Origin: Phycisphaeraceae bacterium
Lineage (GTDB): Bacteria > Planctomycetota > Phycisphaerae > Phycisphaerales > UBA1924
Direction of reading: 5' to 3'
DNA length: 64,000 nucleotides
NCBI GenBank assembly: GCA_019636495.1
Contig: JAHBXL010000001.1
Span: 186,001-250,000, forward strand
In this document: positions 31,827 to 41,437 of the stretch, piece by piece
How the letters are laid out: every line of letters begins with the position of its first letter
Position numbering within the stretch: the stretch's first letter is position 1
The notes under the pieces: model-generated
What the model saw: the letters and a program-made list of their open reading frames with translations, nothing else
Told to the model about the DNA's origin: nothing
The model's database searches: none
Program-made: the position numbers and the translations under genes

Positions 31827-32627
31827 ATGAAACTGCTCGAAGGACGCACCGGCCTGATCGTCGGCATCGCCAACGACCGCTCGTACGCGTGGTACATCGC
31901 CGAGGCGCTCATCGCCGCGGGCGCGCGATGCGCTTTCACGCACCTTCCCGGCGAAAAGAACGAGCGCCGGACCCGGCGCGCGGTCGAGGAACTGGGCGTC
32001 AAGGACCCGTGGCTTTTCCCCATGGACGCATCGAAGGAAGAGGATCTCGACGCCGCGTTCGGAAAGTATGCCGAGTCGTTCGAGAAGATGAACTTCCTCG
32101 TCCACTCGATCGCCTTCGCCGATCGCGAGTGGCTTGCGCCGGGCAAGTTCGTCGATACGCCGCGGCAGGCGTATCTCTCGGCGGTCGATATCTCGGCGTA
32201 CACGCTCGTGGGCATGTGCCGCCGGGCAAGGCCGTTGCTGGCCCGCGGCGCTGCGCCCGGCGGTGGCGGCGCGGCGGTCATGGCCATGTCGTACTACGGG
32301 GGCGAGAAGGTCGTGCCGGGGTACAACGTCATGGGCGTCGCCAAGGCCGCATTGGAATGCTCGGCGCGCTACCTCGCGTGGGAACTGGGCACCGAGGGCA
32401 TCCGTGTGAACGTGATTTCCGGCGGCTATCTGCGGACCCTCGCCTCGTCGGCGGTCGGCGGCGTTTCGGAGATGGAGGAAGGCGTGCCCAGGCGTGCCCC
32501 GTTGCGGCGGAATGTCGAGGGCGGGGATGTGGGTCGGACCGCGGTCTATCTCGCCAGCGACCTGTCCTCGGGCGTCACGGGCGAGACCATTTACGTCGAT
32601 TGCGGCGTGAACACCGTGGGGCTGTGA
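31827..32627 (+). CDS. fabI: Enoyl-[acyl-carrier-protein] reductase (NADH) FabI
   Basis: FabI carries out the last reduction in each fatty-acid elongation cycle; it is the triclosan/isoniazid-type target. The 266 residues show the short-chain dehydrogenase fold with GLIVGIANDRSYAWYIAEAL at the NAD site, LVHSIAFA, and the catalytic SYYGGEKVVPGYNVMGVAKAALE, in which Tyr166 and Lys173 make the Y-x6-K pair. A C-terminal IYVDCGVNTVGL closes the protein. The length and motif spacing match E. coli FabI (262). It lies between an M42 peptidase and a small gene, with no other lipid genes adjacent. Confidence 0.95.
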   Translation: MKLLEGRTGLIVGIANDRSYAWYIAEALIAAGARCAFTHLPGEKNERRTRRAVEELGVKDPWLFPMDASKEEDLDAAFGKYAESFEKMNFLVHSIAFADREWLAPGKFVDTPRQAYLSAVDISAYTLVGMCRRARPLLARGAAPGGGGAAVMAMSYYGGEKVVPGYNVMGVAKAALECSARYLAWELGTEGIRVNVISGGYLRTLASSAVGGVSEMEEGVPRRAPLRRNVEGGDVGRTAVYLASDLSSGVTGETIYVDCGVNTVGL

Positions 32628-32726
32628 CGGCGGCGCTGCGGTTCGGAGCGGGTGCCGGCAGCCGATAACCCGTCGTTTCTTCGGCACGACTGCACGCTTT
32701 GCGGTCGCGCGGCCGATGCTCTTGGC

Positions 32727-33020
32727 ATGAGCACGCTCGGTACAGGCGTCGCCCAGTCGGTCGCCGGCATCTCGCAGGCCGAGCACAAGGCCGTGCGCGA
32801 TGCCGAGCGGGCCCGCCCGCAGCCGCGACAGACCCGCGCAGAACGCCTGCTCCGCGGCGAGGACGAGGTCGAACTCAACCAGGCGCAGACCGATGAAGCG
32901 GTTCGCAGCCTGAAAGACAACACCGACCAGGAAACCGATCTCGACCGCCGCAAGCAGGACCACTACCGGCCCGCGGGCAACGCCCCGGAGCATCCGCCGC
33001 GGATTGACGTGCAAGGGTGA
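32727..33020 (+). CDS. Small hydrophilic hypothetical protein
   Basis: A 97-residue protein, highly charged and rich in glutamine, arginine and aspartate (QAEHKAVRDAERARPQPRQTRAERLLRGEDEVELNQ). Predicted mostly helical at about 15-70 with a disordered C-terminus (KQDHYRPAGNAPEHPPRIDVQG). No signal peptide, cysteine or membrane segment. I do not recognise a family. The ATG at 32727 (MSTLGTGVAQ) is preferred because upstream in-frame sequence is arginine-rich and unlike a protein start; no clear ribosome site is seen. It is convergent with the gene ending at 33030. Confidence that it is expressed is moderate. Confidence 0.5.
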   Translation: MSTLGTGVAQSVAGISQAEHKAVRDAERARPQPRQTRAERLLRGEDEVELNQAQTDEAVRSLKDNTDQETDLDRRKQDHYRPAGNAPEHPPRIDVQG

Positions 33021-33029
33021 CCGCCCGTG

Positions 33030-34511
33030 CTACGCCGCCTCGGCCCGCACGCTGCGGCGCCGGTCCTCGTCGCGTGCGAGTTCTTCCAGCACTTCCGCCA
33101 GCACCTTGCAATCCTGCTCGCGCTGCGCCAGCCAGCCCGAGTGTCGCAGGTCGTCCAGCAGGTCGTCTCGCAGATAGTGAGCGCTGTCCGCCGGGGTCGT
33201 GCCCCAGAGCAGCACGAGGCCCGCGGCGACGCGCCCCAGCGTCAGGCCGTTGGGCGCGCCCATTTCGATCTCGCTCTGAATGAACGCCAACGGGTCGATC
33301 GGGCATGCACGGCCATCGGCACGCAGCATGTCGCGAGCGCGGCGGAAGGTCGTCATCGCGGCACGGTCCTCGAAGGCCGCGATCTGTGTCGCGCCCAGCC
33401 GCAGCGCGGCCTCGGGTTCGTCGTCGAGGAAGCCCGCGGCGAGTTGCGCCAGACGGCAGCGTTCGTGGTGGATCGGCGGCGTGCCGGGCTGGGCCTGCCA
33501 GGCCGTGAGCCAGGCGGAGAGCACGCGCGCCGCGCTGCGGGCGGCGGGCGGAACGGACGTTTCATTTCGGTCCGCCGCGGCGGCCAGATCCTCGAGCGTG
33601 CCCGCGAGGCGCAGCATGGCGACTTCGACGGCGGAGCGGGCCGTTTCGTTGTCGAGCGCACCGCCGCGGATCACCGATCGGATGCCGCCGGGCCTTCGGG
33701 CCGGGCCGGCGCCGAGCGCAGCGCCGAGCACGATGATGTCTGCCGCGAGCCGCGCATGCAGCGGGTCGGCAAAGTCACACTGCTCGAGCCGAATGACGCC
33801 GGGATCGAGCCGCACGGGGAACGACTGCGCGTACCCGGGCGAGGTGGGCGCAGCCCAATCCTTCCACGCGGCGTGGAACTCGCCGTGTTCGGGCACGAAC
33901 ACCGCGGCCGCGCCGGAGCCGCCGCGGCCCTCGGGCTCGCGGCGAACAAGGGCATCGAAGGCGGCGGCATCATGGGGTGCATCGGCCATCAGGCCCGCCG
34001 GGGCACGCACCCATTCGACCGCCAGGCCCGGCGCAAGGCCGGAAGCGCCGACGGCGCAGAGCCGCTCGTGGTCGCGGTGGGAGAGGTCCAGCCCGATGCG
34101 GATCGCCCGCGGCGTGAGTTTCAGGCCGGCGTTGTCGGCCATCTCCCTCATGCGGCGGCGGGCGGTTTGCACCGACCGCGCCGGCACGCCGGAAAGTTCC
34201 ATGACCGTGGCGAGAACGTTGTCGGTCGTCAGCGAGGCGGCCAACCCTCGCGGCACGCGCACGCGGCCGCGACCGGCTGCCGCGGTGATGGCAGGCCCGC
34301 GGGTGGTCCACAGGTGGGCGGCACCGACCCCAGCGCCAATGAGCCACACGCCCAGCGGCAGGCCGAGCCAGGGGCTCTCCAGCCAGGTGGCGCCCAGCAC
34401 ATAGGCGGTGCTGGCGAGGGCGCACCCGCAAAGAGTGGTGACTGTTCTGGGACCGAAACCGGGAACCTGAAGGGGGACCGCGCCATCGTCGCTGTGAACG
34501 GAGTGATTCAT
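33030..34511 (-). CDS. Hypothetical protein with two N-terminal membrane segments
   Basis: The 493-residue protein begins with a pair of hydrophobic segments (TVTTLCGCALASTAYVLGA and LGLPLGVWLIGAGVGAAHLW, about 23-65) and continues with a large soluble part. Part of it is helical (PARSVQTARRRMREMADNAG), and a later region resembles no domain I know. Near the N-terminus of the soluble part, SVQTARRRMREMADNAGLKLTPRAIRIGLDLSHRDHERL looks like an ordered helical unit. The C-terminus is rich in charged helices (LAQREQDCKVLAEVLEELARDEDRRRS). It is divergent from the peptide-transporter operon, 231 bases apart. Frame and codon use support a real gene; function is unknown. Confidence 0.7.
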   Translation of the reverse strand: MNHSVHSDDGAVPLQVPGFGPRTVTTLCGCALASTAYVLGATWLESPWLGLPLGVWLIGAGVGAAHLWTTRGPAITAAAGRGRVRVPRGLAASLTTDNVLATVMELSGVPARSVQTARRRMREMADNAGLKLTPRAIRIGLDLSHRDHERLCAVGASGLAPGLAVEWVRAPAGLMADAPHDAAAFDALVRREPEGRGGSGAAAVFVPEHGEFHAAWKDWAAPTSPGYAQSFPVRLDPGVIRLEQCDFADPLHARLAADIIVLGAALGAGPARRPGGIRSVIRGGALDNETARSAVEVAMLRLAGTLEDLAAAADRNETSVPPAARSAARVLSAWLTAWQAQPGTPPIHHERCRLAQLAAGFLDDEPEAALRLGATQIAAFEDRAAMTTFRRARDMLRADGRACPIDPLAFIQSEIEMGAPNGLTLGRVAAGLVLLWGTTPADSAHYLRDDLLDDLRHSGWLAQREQDCKVLAEVLEELARDEDRRRSVRAEAA

Positions 34512-34742
34512 GGCCCGGGGAATCGGTCGGCGGTAGTTGGCGGGTGAGGCCGTCGAGGCGGGGTGGTCGGCGAGCGCGGGACATTGCGCTGGACGTGCCG
34601 GACGAACGGGCGCGGCGCGGCGGCGGCGGGGGGGCGAGAGCGCAGGGTGTGCGCGGTCGCGCCGGTTTCCGGACCGATTCGCGGGACGCGGGCGTTGGAT
34701 GGCGGTACACTGGCTGGTTTCACACCTTGCGCGGGAACGACC

Positions 34743-36767
34743 ATGCAGAACAAGTTTGGGCTCAAGGACTTCGTGCTGCTCGTGCTCGTCATCGGGATCG
34801 GGCTGCTGGTGCTGCTGGCGATCTTCCAGGAAGATCGCCGGTGGGACAGCGTTCGGTCGCTGGATACACGCATCCGCGAGCAGGAGCGGTTGCTGAGCCG
34901 GCTGGAGGGCGCGACGCAGGAGAACGCCGAGGCCGTCGCGCAGGCGGTTCAGGAGATCGCGGAGCGTCTGGACGAACTGGCGATGCTGAGCGCGAGGCTG
35001 TCGGCCGATGGCGCTGCCCCCCTGAGCGAAGAGGAGCGCGCCCGGATCGAGGCATTGCGGCAGCAGCCCGGATCGACCCAGCCGCGGGCTTCGGCGGGCG
35101 GGCGCGATGAATCGTGGGCCCGGCCCGGCGCGAAGGTGCAGTGGCAGCCGACGCTGGTGTATGCCAACGACCCGCGATCGCAACCGAACTTCACGCCGGG
35201 GGGCGAACTGACGGAGATCTACGAGGCGCAACTCTCGCGGCTGACGCCCTACATCTCGTCGGACGTGTACGCGCGGCGCATACAGGAACTGACACTGGGC
35301 TCGCTGGGCATCTATGACCCCGTCACCCTGAAGATGCGTGGGCAGGTGGCCGAGGCCTGGCAGGTCGACCCCGAGGGCATGTGGATGCGGGCACGCATCC
35401 GGGCCAACGCGCGATTCAGCGACGGCGTGCCGATCACCGCGGAGGACATCCGGTGGACCTTCCATGACTACGTGATGAACGAGCAGATCGAGGCGGAGCG
35501 TTCGCGCTCGACCCTGCGCGACTCGATCGAGCGCGTCGAGGTGATCGATCCCAGGACGGTCGAGTTTCACTTCACGCAGCGGCTGTTCCTGAACGTCGAC
35601 AACGCGCTGGGGCTGTTCATCCTGCCCAAGCACGTGTACTCGCAGTTCACCGCGGCGCAGATCAACCGGGCCACCGGCCTGCTGGTGGGTTCCGGCCCGT
35701 TCAAACTCAAGGACTTCGACCCCGACCGCCAGTGGACACCGCCGGCCGACGTGGTGATGGAGCGCAACGAGCAGTACTGGGGCCCCAAGCCCGCGATGGC
35801 GGGCCTGCGCATCAAGGCCATCAACGACGAAATCCCGAGGCTCAACGCGTTCAAGAAGGGCGAGGGCGACATCATCACCCCCGCCGCGACGCAGTTTGTC
35901 AGCATGACCCAGGACCCGCAGTGGAAGGATCGGGCGCAGTACCTCAAGTGGGTCAACATGCGGTCGGGGTACTCGTTCATCTGCTGGAACTGCGGCGAGC
36001 GGAACGGGAAACTGACGCCGTTCCATGATGTCCGCGTCCGGCGCGCGATGACGCACATCATCGACCGCGAGAAGATGATCCGCGACATTTGGCGCGGCGT
36101 GGGCGAGGTCGCCAAGGGCAACATGCCGCTGGGCACCGCCGGCGCGAACCCGGACATCCGGCCATGGCCCTTTGACCCCGAGCGGGCCCGGCAGTTGTTC
36201 AAGGAAGCGGGCTGGGAAGACCGCAACGGCAACGGCGTGCTCGAGGACGCAGCGGGCAACGAGTTCGAGTTCGAGTTCTCGTACGCCAGCGGCGGGGAAA
36301 TCTCGGAGAAGATCGCGCGGTTCGTGGTCGATTCGTGCGCCGCGGCGGGGATCCGGGTGCGGCTGCGCCCGGCGGACTGGTCGGTGTACCAGGACTACAT
36401 GAAGACACGGGACTTCGACGCGATCACGCTCGGCTGGGGCGCGAGCGCGCCCGAGAGCGACCCGAAGCAGATCTTTCATTCCGACTCGATCCGGAACCAG
36501 GGCGACAACTTCGCGCAGTGGGCCAACGCCGAGGCCGACCGGCTGATCGACGAGGGGCGGCGCGAGATGGACGACGACAAGAGGGCCGCGATCTGGCGGC
36601 AACTCGAGCGCGTTCTTCACGAGGAGGGGCCGTACACGTTTGTTCGCGTGCCGCCGTGGCTCCGCATCGTCGGGCAGGAGATCGGGAACGTCCACACCTA
36701 TCCCAAGGGCATCGAGCACCCCGAGTTCTTCCGTTCGGCCGGTGCAGCGCCGATGCGCGGCAACTGA
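34743..36767 (+). CDS. Peptide ABC transporter substrate-binding protein (family 5), membrane-anchored with coiled coil
   Basis: A 674-residue extracytoplasmic solute-binding protein of family 5 (DppA/OppA). The binding fold covers about 145-660, with RARIRANARFSDGVPITAEDIRWTFHDYV, GSGPFKLKDFDPDRQWTPPADVVMERNEQYWG and DVRVRRAMTHIIDREKMI as family signatures. Unusually, it has no cleavable or lipoprotein signal: the N-terminus is a single membrane anchor (FVLLVLVIGIGLLVLLAIF, 10-28) followed by a 50-residue coiled coil (EQERLLSRLEGATQENAEAVAQAVQEIAERLDEL). The protein would thus be fixed to the membrane on a stalk, perhaps as an oligomer. It leads an operon with two permeases and an ATPase. 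Confidence 0.92.
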   Translation: MQNKFGLKDFVLLVLVIGIGLLVLLAIFQEDRRWDSVRSLDTRIREQERLLSRLEGATQENAEAVAQAVQEIAERLDELAMLSARLSADGAAPLSEEERARIEALRQQPGSTQPRASAGGRDESWARPGAKVQWQPTLVYANDPRSQPNFTPGGELTEIYEAQLSRLTPYISSDVYARRIQELTLGSLGIYDPVTLKMRGQVAEAWQVDPEGMWMRARIRANARFSDGVPITAEDIRWTFHDYVMNEQIEAERSRSTLRDSIERVEVIDPRTVEFHFTQRLFLNVDNALGLFILPKHVYSQFTAAQINRATGLLVGSGPFKLKDFDPDRQWTPPADVVMERNEQYWGPKPAMAGLRIKAINDEIPRLNAFKKGEGDIITPAATQFVSMTQDPQWKDRAQYLKWVNMRSGYSFICWNCGERNGKLTPFHDVRVRRAMTHIIDREKMIRDIWRGVGEVAKGNMPLGTAGANPDIRPWPFDPERARQLFKEAGWEDRNGNGVLEDAAGNEFEFEFSYASGGEISEKIARFVVDSCAAAGIRVRLRPADWSVYQDYMKTRDFDAITLGWGASAPESDPKQIFHSDSIRNQGDNFAQWANAEADRLIDEGRREMDDDKRAAIWRQLERVLHEEGPYTFVRVPPWLRIVGQEIGNVHTYPKGIEHPEFFRSAGAAPMRGN

Positions 36768-36819
36768 CCCGCGCTGATCGACAGTTCGCCCTCCTCAAGC
36801 CGCCGCGGCGGAGCACCAC

Positions 36820-38361
36820 ATGGTCACCTACATCCTCAGGCGACTGTTGTTGATGATCCCGACGTTGATCGGCATCACCTTCGTGGTGTTCATGCTGATC
36901 GCGCTCTCGCCGGGCGGGATCGGCGCGGGCCTGCTGGTGAGCGGCGGGGCGATGCAGAGCCAGTCGCAGATCGCGATCCAGAAGGCCAAACTCGAGGACC
37001 GGTACGGCCTGAACGAGCCGGCAATCGTGCAGTACGGGCGATGGCTGGGACGCGTCAGCCCGATCAAGTTCGGTCGGCGCGACCTGGTCAGCCCGAGCGG
37101 CGAACTGATCACGCGCCCGCGACCCGTTCCCACCCCCGCGGTGTGGAGGTGGTTCGCCGATGAACTGCCCCGGGCGACGCCGCTCGCGCCCGAGTGGGCG
37201 GCCGAGCGCTTCGGCGACAAGCCGGACGACGAGAAGGCCCGTGCCTTCAGGCGCATCGAGGGAGACTATGTCGAGGCGCGTGCGCGGGTCGTCGCGGCCC
37301 AGGCGATGCTGGCCGACGCCCTGAAGACCTATGCCGAGGAACTGGGCGATGGTTCGCTGCTGAACTCGAAGCGCGAGGCACGCATCGGCGCCATCGAACG
37401 CACCACGCCCGACCGCACGCTCAAGTCGTTCGCCGAAGTCGAGAGGCACGGGCGAGCCGCGATCGACGCATACGGCGCGGCGGCGCAGGCCCGCCTTCGA
37501 TACATCGCCGCCATGGGCCACGCGCCCTTTCCGCAGGCGGGCGTCGGCATCATCCCCGGCGTCGTCAGCATCGCGTGGCCCGATCTGGGCATCGCCTTCA
37601 GCCGCGGCAGGCCGGTGATCAATCTGATCGCCGAGGCCCTGCCCGTCACGCTCATGCTCAACCTGATCGCGTTCCCGATCATCTACCTGGTGGCCATCCC
37701 CAGCGGCATGGCCGCGGCGACGCGCAAGGGGACGTTTGTCGACGTGGGGCTTGGCGGTCTGTACCTGGCGTTGTTCTCGATCCCCGCGGTGCTGGCGGGC
37801 GTGCTGCTGCAGGGGTTCATGGCCAATCCGGACTACCTGAACGCGTTCCCGACGGCGGGCCTTTCGAGCAAGGGGCACGATGCGTTCCGCATGCTGCCGG
37901 GGACGGACTTCACCGGCGCGTGGCACCGCGGCTGGCTGATGGACCGCGTGTGGCACATCGTGCTGCCGGTGGCGTGCCTGGTCTACGCGTCGTTCGCGGT
38001 CATCAGCAAGCAGACCCGCGCCGCGATGCTGGAGAACTTCAATGCCGACTACGTACGCACCGCCAAGGCCAAGGGCGTCGCGCCGCGCGACGTTATCCTG
38101 CGGCACGTCTTCCGCAACTCGCTGCTGCCGCTGATCACCATGGCCGTGACGATCTTCCCCGCGATGCTCGCCGGGAGCGTCGTCATCGAGAAAATCTTCA
38201 CGGTGCCGGGGATGGGCCTGCTGCTCATCGAGGCCATCAACCTGCGCGACCGCGAACTGATCCTGGCCAACGCCGCGATGATCGCGGTCGTCAACCTGTG
38301 CGCGCTTCTGCTTGCCGACATTCTGTACGCGCTGGCCGACCCGCGCATCACCTACCGCTGA
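36820..38361 (+). CDS. Peptide ABC transporter permease (DppB/OppB type) with large insert
   Basis: A 513-residue inner-membrane permease. The start (YILRRLLLMIPTLIGITFVVFMLIALSPG) and the C-terminal half (DYVRTAKAKGVAPRDVILRHVFRNSLLPLITMAVTIFPAMLAGSVVIEKIF, then PGMGLLLIEAINLRD) are typical DppB; the EAA-like loop contacts the ATPase. Normal DppB has about 310-340 residues. Here some 170-200 extra residues (about 75-240, IKFGRRDLVSPSGELITRPRPVP ... YIAAMGHAPFPQAGVG) lie between the first membrane helix and the core, on the extracytoplasmic side. They may touch the stalked binding protein. The gap to the binding-protein gene is 52 bases. Confidence 0.93.
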   Translation: MVTYILRRLLLMIPTLIGITFVVFMLIALSPGGIGAGLLVSGGAMQSQSQIAIQKAKLEDRYGLNEPAIVQYGRWLGRVSPIKFGRRDLVSPSGELITRPRPVPTPAVWRWFADELPRATPLAPEWAAERFGDKPDDEKARAFRRIEGDYVEARARVVAAQAMLADALKTYAEELGDGSLLNSKREARIGAIERTTPDRTLKSFAEVERHGRAAIDAYGAAAQARLRYIAAMGHAPFPQAGVGIIPGVVSIAWPDLGIAFSRGRPVINLIAEALPVTLMLNLIAFPIIYLVAIPSGMAAATRKGTFVDVGLGGLYLALFSIPAVLAGVLLQGFMANPDYLNAFPTAGLSSKGHDAFRMLPGTDFTGAWHRGWLMDRVWHIVLPVACLVYASFAVISKQTRAAMLENFNADYVRTAKAKGVAPRDVILRHVFRNSLLPLITMAVTIFPAMLAGSVVIEKIFTVPGMGLLLIEAINLRDRELILANAAMIAVVNLCALLLADILYALADPRITYR

Positions 38362-38379
38362 TACCTGTTGCAACGACCA

Positions 38380-39963
38380 ATGCCCGAAACGCCCCGCCCC
38401 AATCCCGCCGCGCCGATCGAAGCCGTCACCGGCGTGCAACTGGCACGCGGCATCGGCGTGCAGCCGGCCAAGGGCTTCTGGGCCGAGGCCTGGTCGCAGG
38501 TGGTGCGTCGGCCCGCCGCGCTGCTGGCGCTCTGCTGGCTGGCGGTGGTCGCGTTCTTTGCGGTGTTCGCGCCGGTTCTGGCGAGCGGGCACCCGATCGC
38601 CGCCGTGCCAGCGACCTTCACCGGGTCATGGGTTTCGGCTGATTTCTGGCGGACGGCGGAGTTTCCGCTGTGGCGGTTCCTTGCCGCGCTGGACCTGGTC
38701 CTGATCGTCTGGGTCTTTGTGGGCGTTCCCTACATCATGATCGGCCGGGCGGATCGGCGGGCGCATCGGCTGGGCTATGCGCTGGCCGGGCTTATCGTCG
38801 CCATCGCGATTCTCAGTCTTTCCACAGTCGTGAAGGGCCGGCTGGATTCCATGGCGACGGACGCTGGCCGCGAGTCGATCCGGCTGCTGGCCGAGGGCAA
38901 GACGCCCCCGCCGATCACGTCGGATTGGCGCATGGTGTCGCGGTGGCCGCAGGCGGGGCTGATCGTCGGCGTGCCGGTGGGCGCGCTGGTCGCCGCGGTC
39001 GCGGCGCTGGCCCCGTGGGGCCGGCGCAAGCCTCGGATCATCGTGTGCGCGGTCGCGGCGGTGGCGAGCGTGTGGGCCGTCTCGGCGCGGTGGTCGCCGC
39101 CGCTGGCGAGGTTTGACTACGCGCAGCGCGAGATGCAGGGCAGCATCAAGGCGACGTACACGGTCATCCCGTGGTCTCCCAATCAGCGGTTCAGCGAACT
39201 GTCGCGCAAGCCGCCGGGTTCGGAGTTCTCGCGGGTGATGAACATCGCCGCGCCGACGCCGGTGGCGGGCCGCACGTTCATGATGGGCACGGACGCCTTC
39301 GGGGCCGACGTGCTGGCACAGGTGCTGCACGCGTGCCGGCTTTCGATCTCGATCGGCGTGGTCTCGACGGGCATCGCCCTGCTCATCGGCGTGACGATGG
39401 GCGCGCTGATGGGCTACTTCGGCGGATGGGTGGACCTGCTGCTGTACCGCATCGTCGAGGTCTTCATGGCGGTGCCGGTGCTGTTCCTGCTCATCGTCGC
39501 CGTCGCCGTGCTGCCCGATGAGTTCAAGACCACGTACGTCATCATGGGGATCATCGGGTGCTTCACGTGGACGGGCATGGCGAGGTTCACGCGCGCCGAG
39601 TTCCTCAAACTCCGGAACCAGGACTTCGTGCAGGCGGCGCAGGCCAGCGGGCTCCCGCTGCGATCAATCCTCTTCAAGCACATCCTGCCCAATGGCGTTG
39701 CGCCGGTGCTGGTGGACACCTCGTTCGCGGTCGCCGCGGCGATCTCCATCGAGGCCGTGCTGTCGTACCTCGGCCTCGGCCCGGTGGACAGCCCCTCGTG
39801 GGGCAAGTTGCTCTCGATGGCCGTGAGCCAGGAGGGCGAGTTCAAGTGGTGGCTGGCGGTGTTCCCCGGCGCGGCGATCTTCCTCACCGTGCTGTCATAC
39901 AACTTCCTCGGCGAAGCGCTGCGCGACGCCATCGACCCCAAACTGAAGAAGGCCCGCGTCTGA
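38380..39963 (+). CDS. Peptide ABC transporter permease (DppC/OppC type), enlarged
   Basis: A 527-residue permease. The family core occupies about 300-527: [38 protein letters not shown], the EAA-type loop [36 protein letters not shown] and [20 protein letters not shown]. The extra 230 or so N-terminal residues carry three more hydrophobic segments ([51 protein letters not shown]) absent from ordinary DppC (about 300 residues). The ATG at 38380 is preferred; an in-frame TTG lies 12 bases upstream. It follows the B-type permease by 18 bases in the same operon. Confidence 0.92.
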   Translation: MPETPRPNPAAPIEAVTGVQLARGIGVQPAKGFWAEAWSQVVRRPAALLALCWLAVVAFFAVFAPVLASGHPIAAVPATFTGSWVSADFWRTAEFPLWRFLAALDLVLIVWVFVGVPYIMIGRADRRAHRLGYALAGLIVAIAILSLSTVVKGRLDSMATDAGRESIRLLAEGKTPPPITSDWRMVSRWPQAGLIVGVPVGALVAAVAALAPWGRRKPRIIVCAVAAVASVWAVSARWSPPLARFDYAQREMQGSIKATYTVIPWSPNQRFSELSRKPPGSEFSRVMNIAAPTPVAGRTFMMGTDAFGADVLAQVLHACRLSISIGVVSTGIALLIGVTMGALMGYFGGWVDLLLYRIVEVFMAVPVLFLLIVAVAVLPDEFKTTYVIMGIIGCFTWTGMARFTRAEFLKLRNQDFVQAAQASGLPLRSILFKHILPNGVAPVLVDTSFAVAAAISIEAVLSYLGLGPVDSPSWGKLLSMAVSQEGEFKWWLAVFPGAAIFLTVLSYNFLGEALRDAIDPKLKKARV

Positions 39964-39985
39964 CCGCGCGCCCCCGCACACGCTC

Positions 39986-41179
39986 ATGCACCACACCCGC
40001 GGACCCATATTCGACGACAGTTCCGCCGCGGCAACGCCCGCCGCGGCTCCCGCATCGCGGAAGATTCACAAGTCGCTCAATGAGAGCGAGCCGCTGCTGC
40101 GCGTGGACAACCTTGCCGTGAGTTTCGACAACGGCTCAGGCCCGCGCATCCAGGCGGTGGACGGCGTCCGCATGAGCCTCTATCCGCGGCAGACGCTGGC
40201 GGTCGTGGGCGAGTCGGGGTGTGGCAAGTCCGTCACGGCGATGAGCATGATGCACCTTGTGCCGCGCCCCCCGGGCCGGTTTGACCGCGGGCGCGCGATG
40301 TTCCAGACCGATGCGGGTCCGCGCGACCTGCTGATGATGAGCGAGCGCGAGATCCGCACGGTCCGCGGCAACGAGATCGCGATGATCTTCCAGGAGCCGA
40401 TGACCTCGCTCAACCCGGTGTACACCATCGGCGACCAGATCATGGAGGCGATCCTCCTGCACCAGCGCGTGACCTTCAGTGAGGCAACGCGCATCGCCAT
40501 CGATTCTCTGCTGTCCGTGGGGATCAAGGACGCCGAGGCTCGGCTCCGCGCCTATCCGCACCAGTTTTCAGGCGGCATGCGGCAGCGTGTGATGATCGCC
40601 ATGGCGCTGGCCTGCCAGCCCAAGTTGCTGCTCGCCGACGAGCCGACCACCGCGCTGGACGTGACCATCCAGGCGCAGATTCTCGAACTCTTGCGCGACC
40701 TGCAGCGCACGCGGCAGATGGGCATGATGCTGATCACCCATGACCTGGGTGTCGTCGCGGAGAATGCGGACGTCGTGTGCGTCATGTACGCCGGACGCGT
40801 CGTCGAGTACGCCAACGTGTTCGAGTTGTTCGGCAACCCGATGCACCCCTACACCCGCGGCCTGTTCGCCAGCATCCCGAAAGTCGGCGAGTTGCGCGAC
40901 CGGCTGGTCACCATCGCCGACGTGATCGACAACCCCGAGGCCTTCCGCTCATTGCCCGGAGCGGAGCAGGGGGTGCGGCCGTGGTGGCCATGGCACGAGC
41001 CCCCGGCCGATCTCACCGCGCGGAACGAACCGGCCGGCGATTACTACCTGCAGGAAGTGAAGCCCGAGCACTGGGTGGGCGTGTGGCGGACCAAGGCCGT
41101 GCAGGAGCACGAAAGCCGCCCTCCGGACCTGGCGTACCGGATCGCGGATGATCCTTCGCGAGCGGCGTCGGCTCCCTGA
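39986..41179 (+). CDS. Peptide ABC transporter ATP-binding protein (DppD/OppD type)
   Basis: The cytoplasmic ATPase that powers the importer (397 residues). Walker A GESGCGKS (75-82), Q-loop region [19 protein letters not shown], signature FSGGMRQR (194-201), Walker B LLLADEP (214-220) and switch His252 are intact. The C-terminal oligopeptide-transporter motif ([20 protein letters not shown]) is present. It ends with about 70 further residues containing [23 protein letters not shown]. Most Dpp/Opp systems have a second ATPase (DppF/OppF) next to the first; none follows here, so this protein either works as a homodimer or pairs with a partner elsewhere. It starts 22 bases after the permease gene. 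Confidence 0.95.
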   Translation: MHHTRGPIFDDSSAAATPAAAPASRKIHKSLNESEPLLRVDNLAVSFDNGSGPRIQAVDGVRMSLYPRQTLAVVGESGCGKSVTAMSMMHLVPRPPGRFDRGRAMFQTDAGPRDLLMMSEREIRTVRGNEIAMIFQEPMTSLNPVYTIGDQIMEAILLHQRVTFSEATRIAIDSLLSVGIKDAEARLRAYPHQFSGGMRQRVMIAMALACQPKLLLADEPTTALDVTIQAQILELLRDLQRTRQMGMMLITHDLGVVAENADVVCVMYAGRVVEYANVFELFGNPMHPYTRGLFASIPKVGELRDRLVTIADVIDNPEAFRSLPGAEQGVRPWWPWHEPPADLTARNEPAGDYYLQEVKPEHWVGVWRTKAVQEHESRPPDLAYRIADDPSRAASAP

Positions 41180-41437
41180 AAGCCCACGAGATTTCCACAT
41201 TCGTGGCTTGACTCCGTCCGTGGGTCAGGTGCAGCCACGGGGTCCGGTCGCTCCGACTTTGGGTCCTGTGACTGTAAAGCACTGTGGAACAATGCGTTAC
41301 AATCGAGTCGGCCACTGTCGATTGTTCGACCGCACGCCGCCCGGCCGGTCAAGTCGATCCGAGGCTTTTCCACATGATCTCCCCAGCACTGGGTGTCTCG
41401 CCAATCGAGCCGTCAAGCCGATGGAAACTGAAAGCCC
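41180..41437 (+). other. 258-base spacer upstream of the GT-B-like gene
   Basis: AT-richer than its surroundings in places. It includes TTACAAT at 41297-41303, a plausible -10 element, without a convincing -35 at the right distance. I found no gene, no good terminator and no recognised riboswitch. A promoter for the gene at 41438 most likely lies here. Confidence 0.35.

Noticed and set aside
34512..36719. A 730-residue upstream extension of the reverse-strand gene ending at 33030.
   Set aside because: It runs antisense to the peptide-binding protein gene; the natural start is the ATG at 34511.
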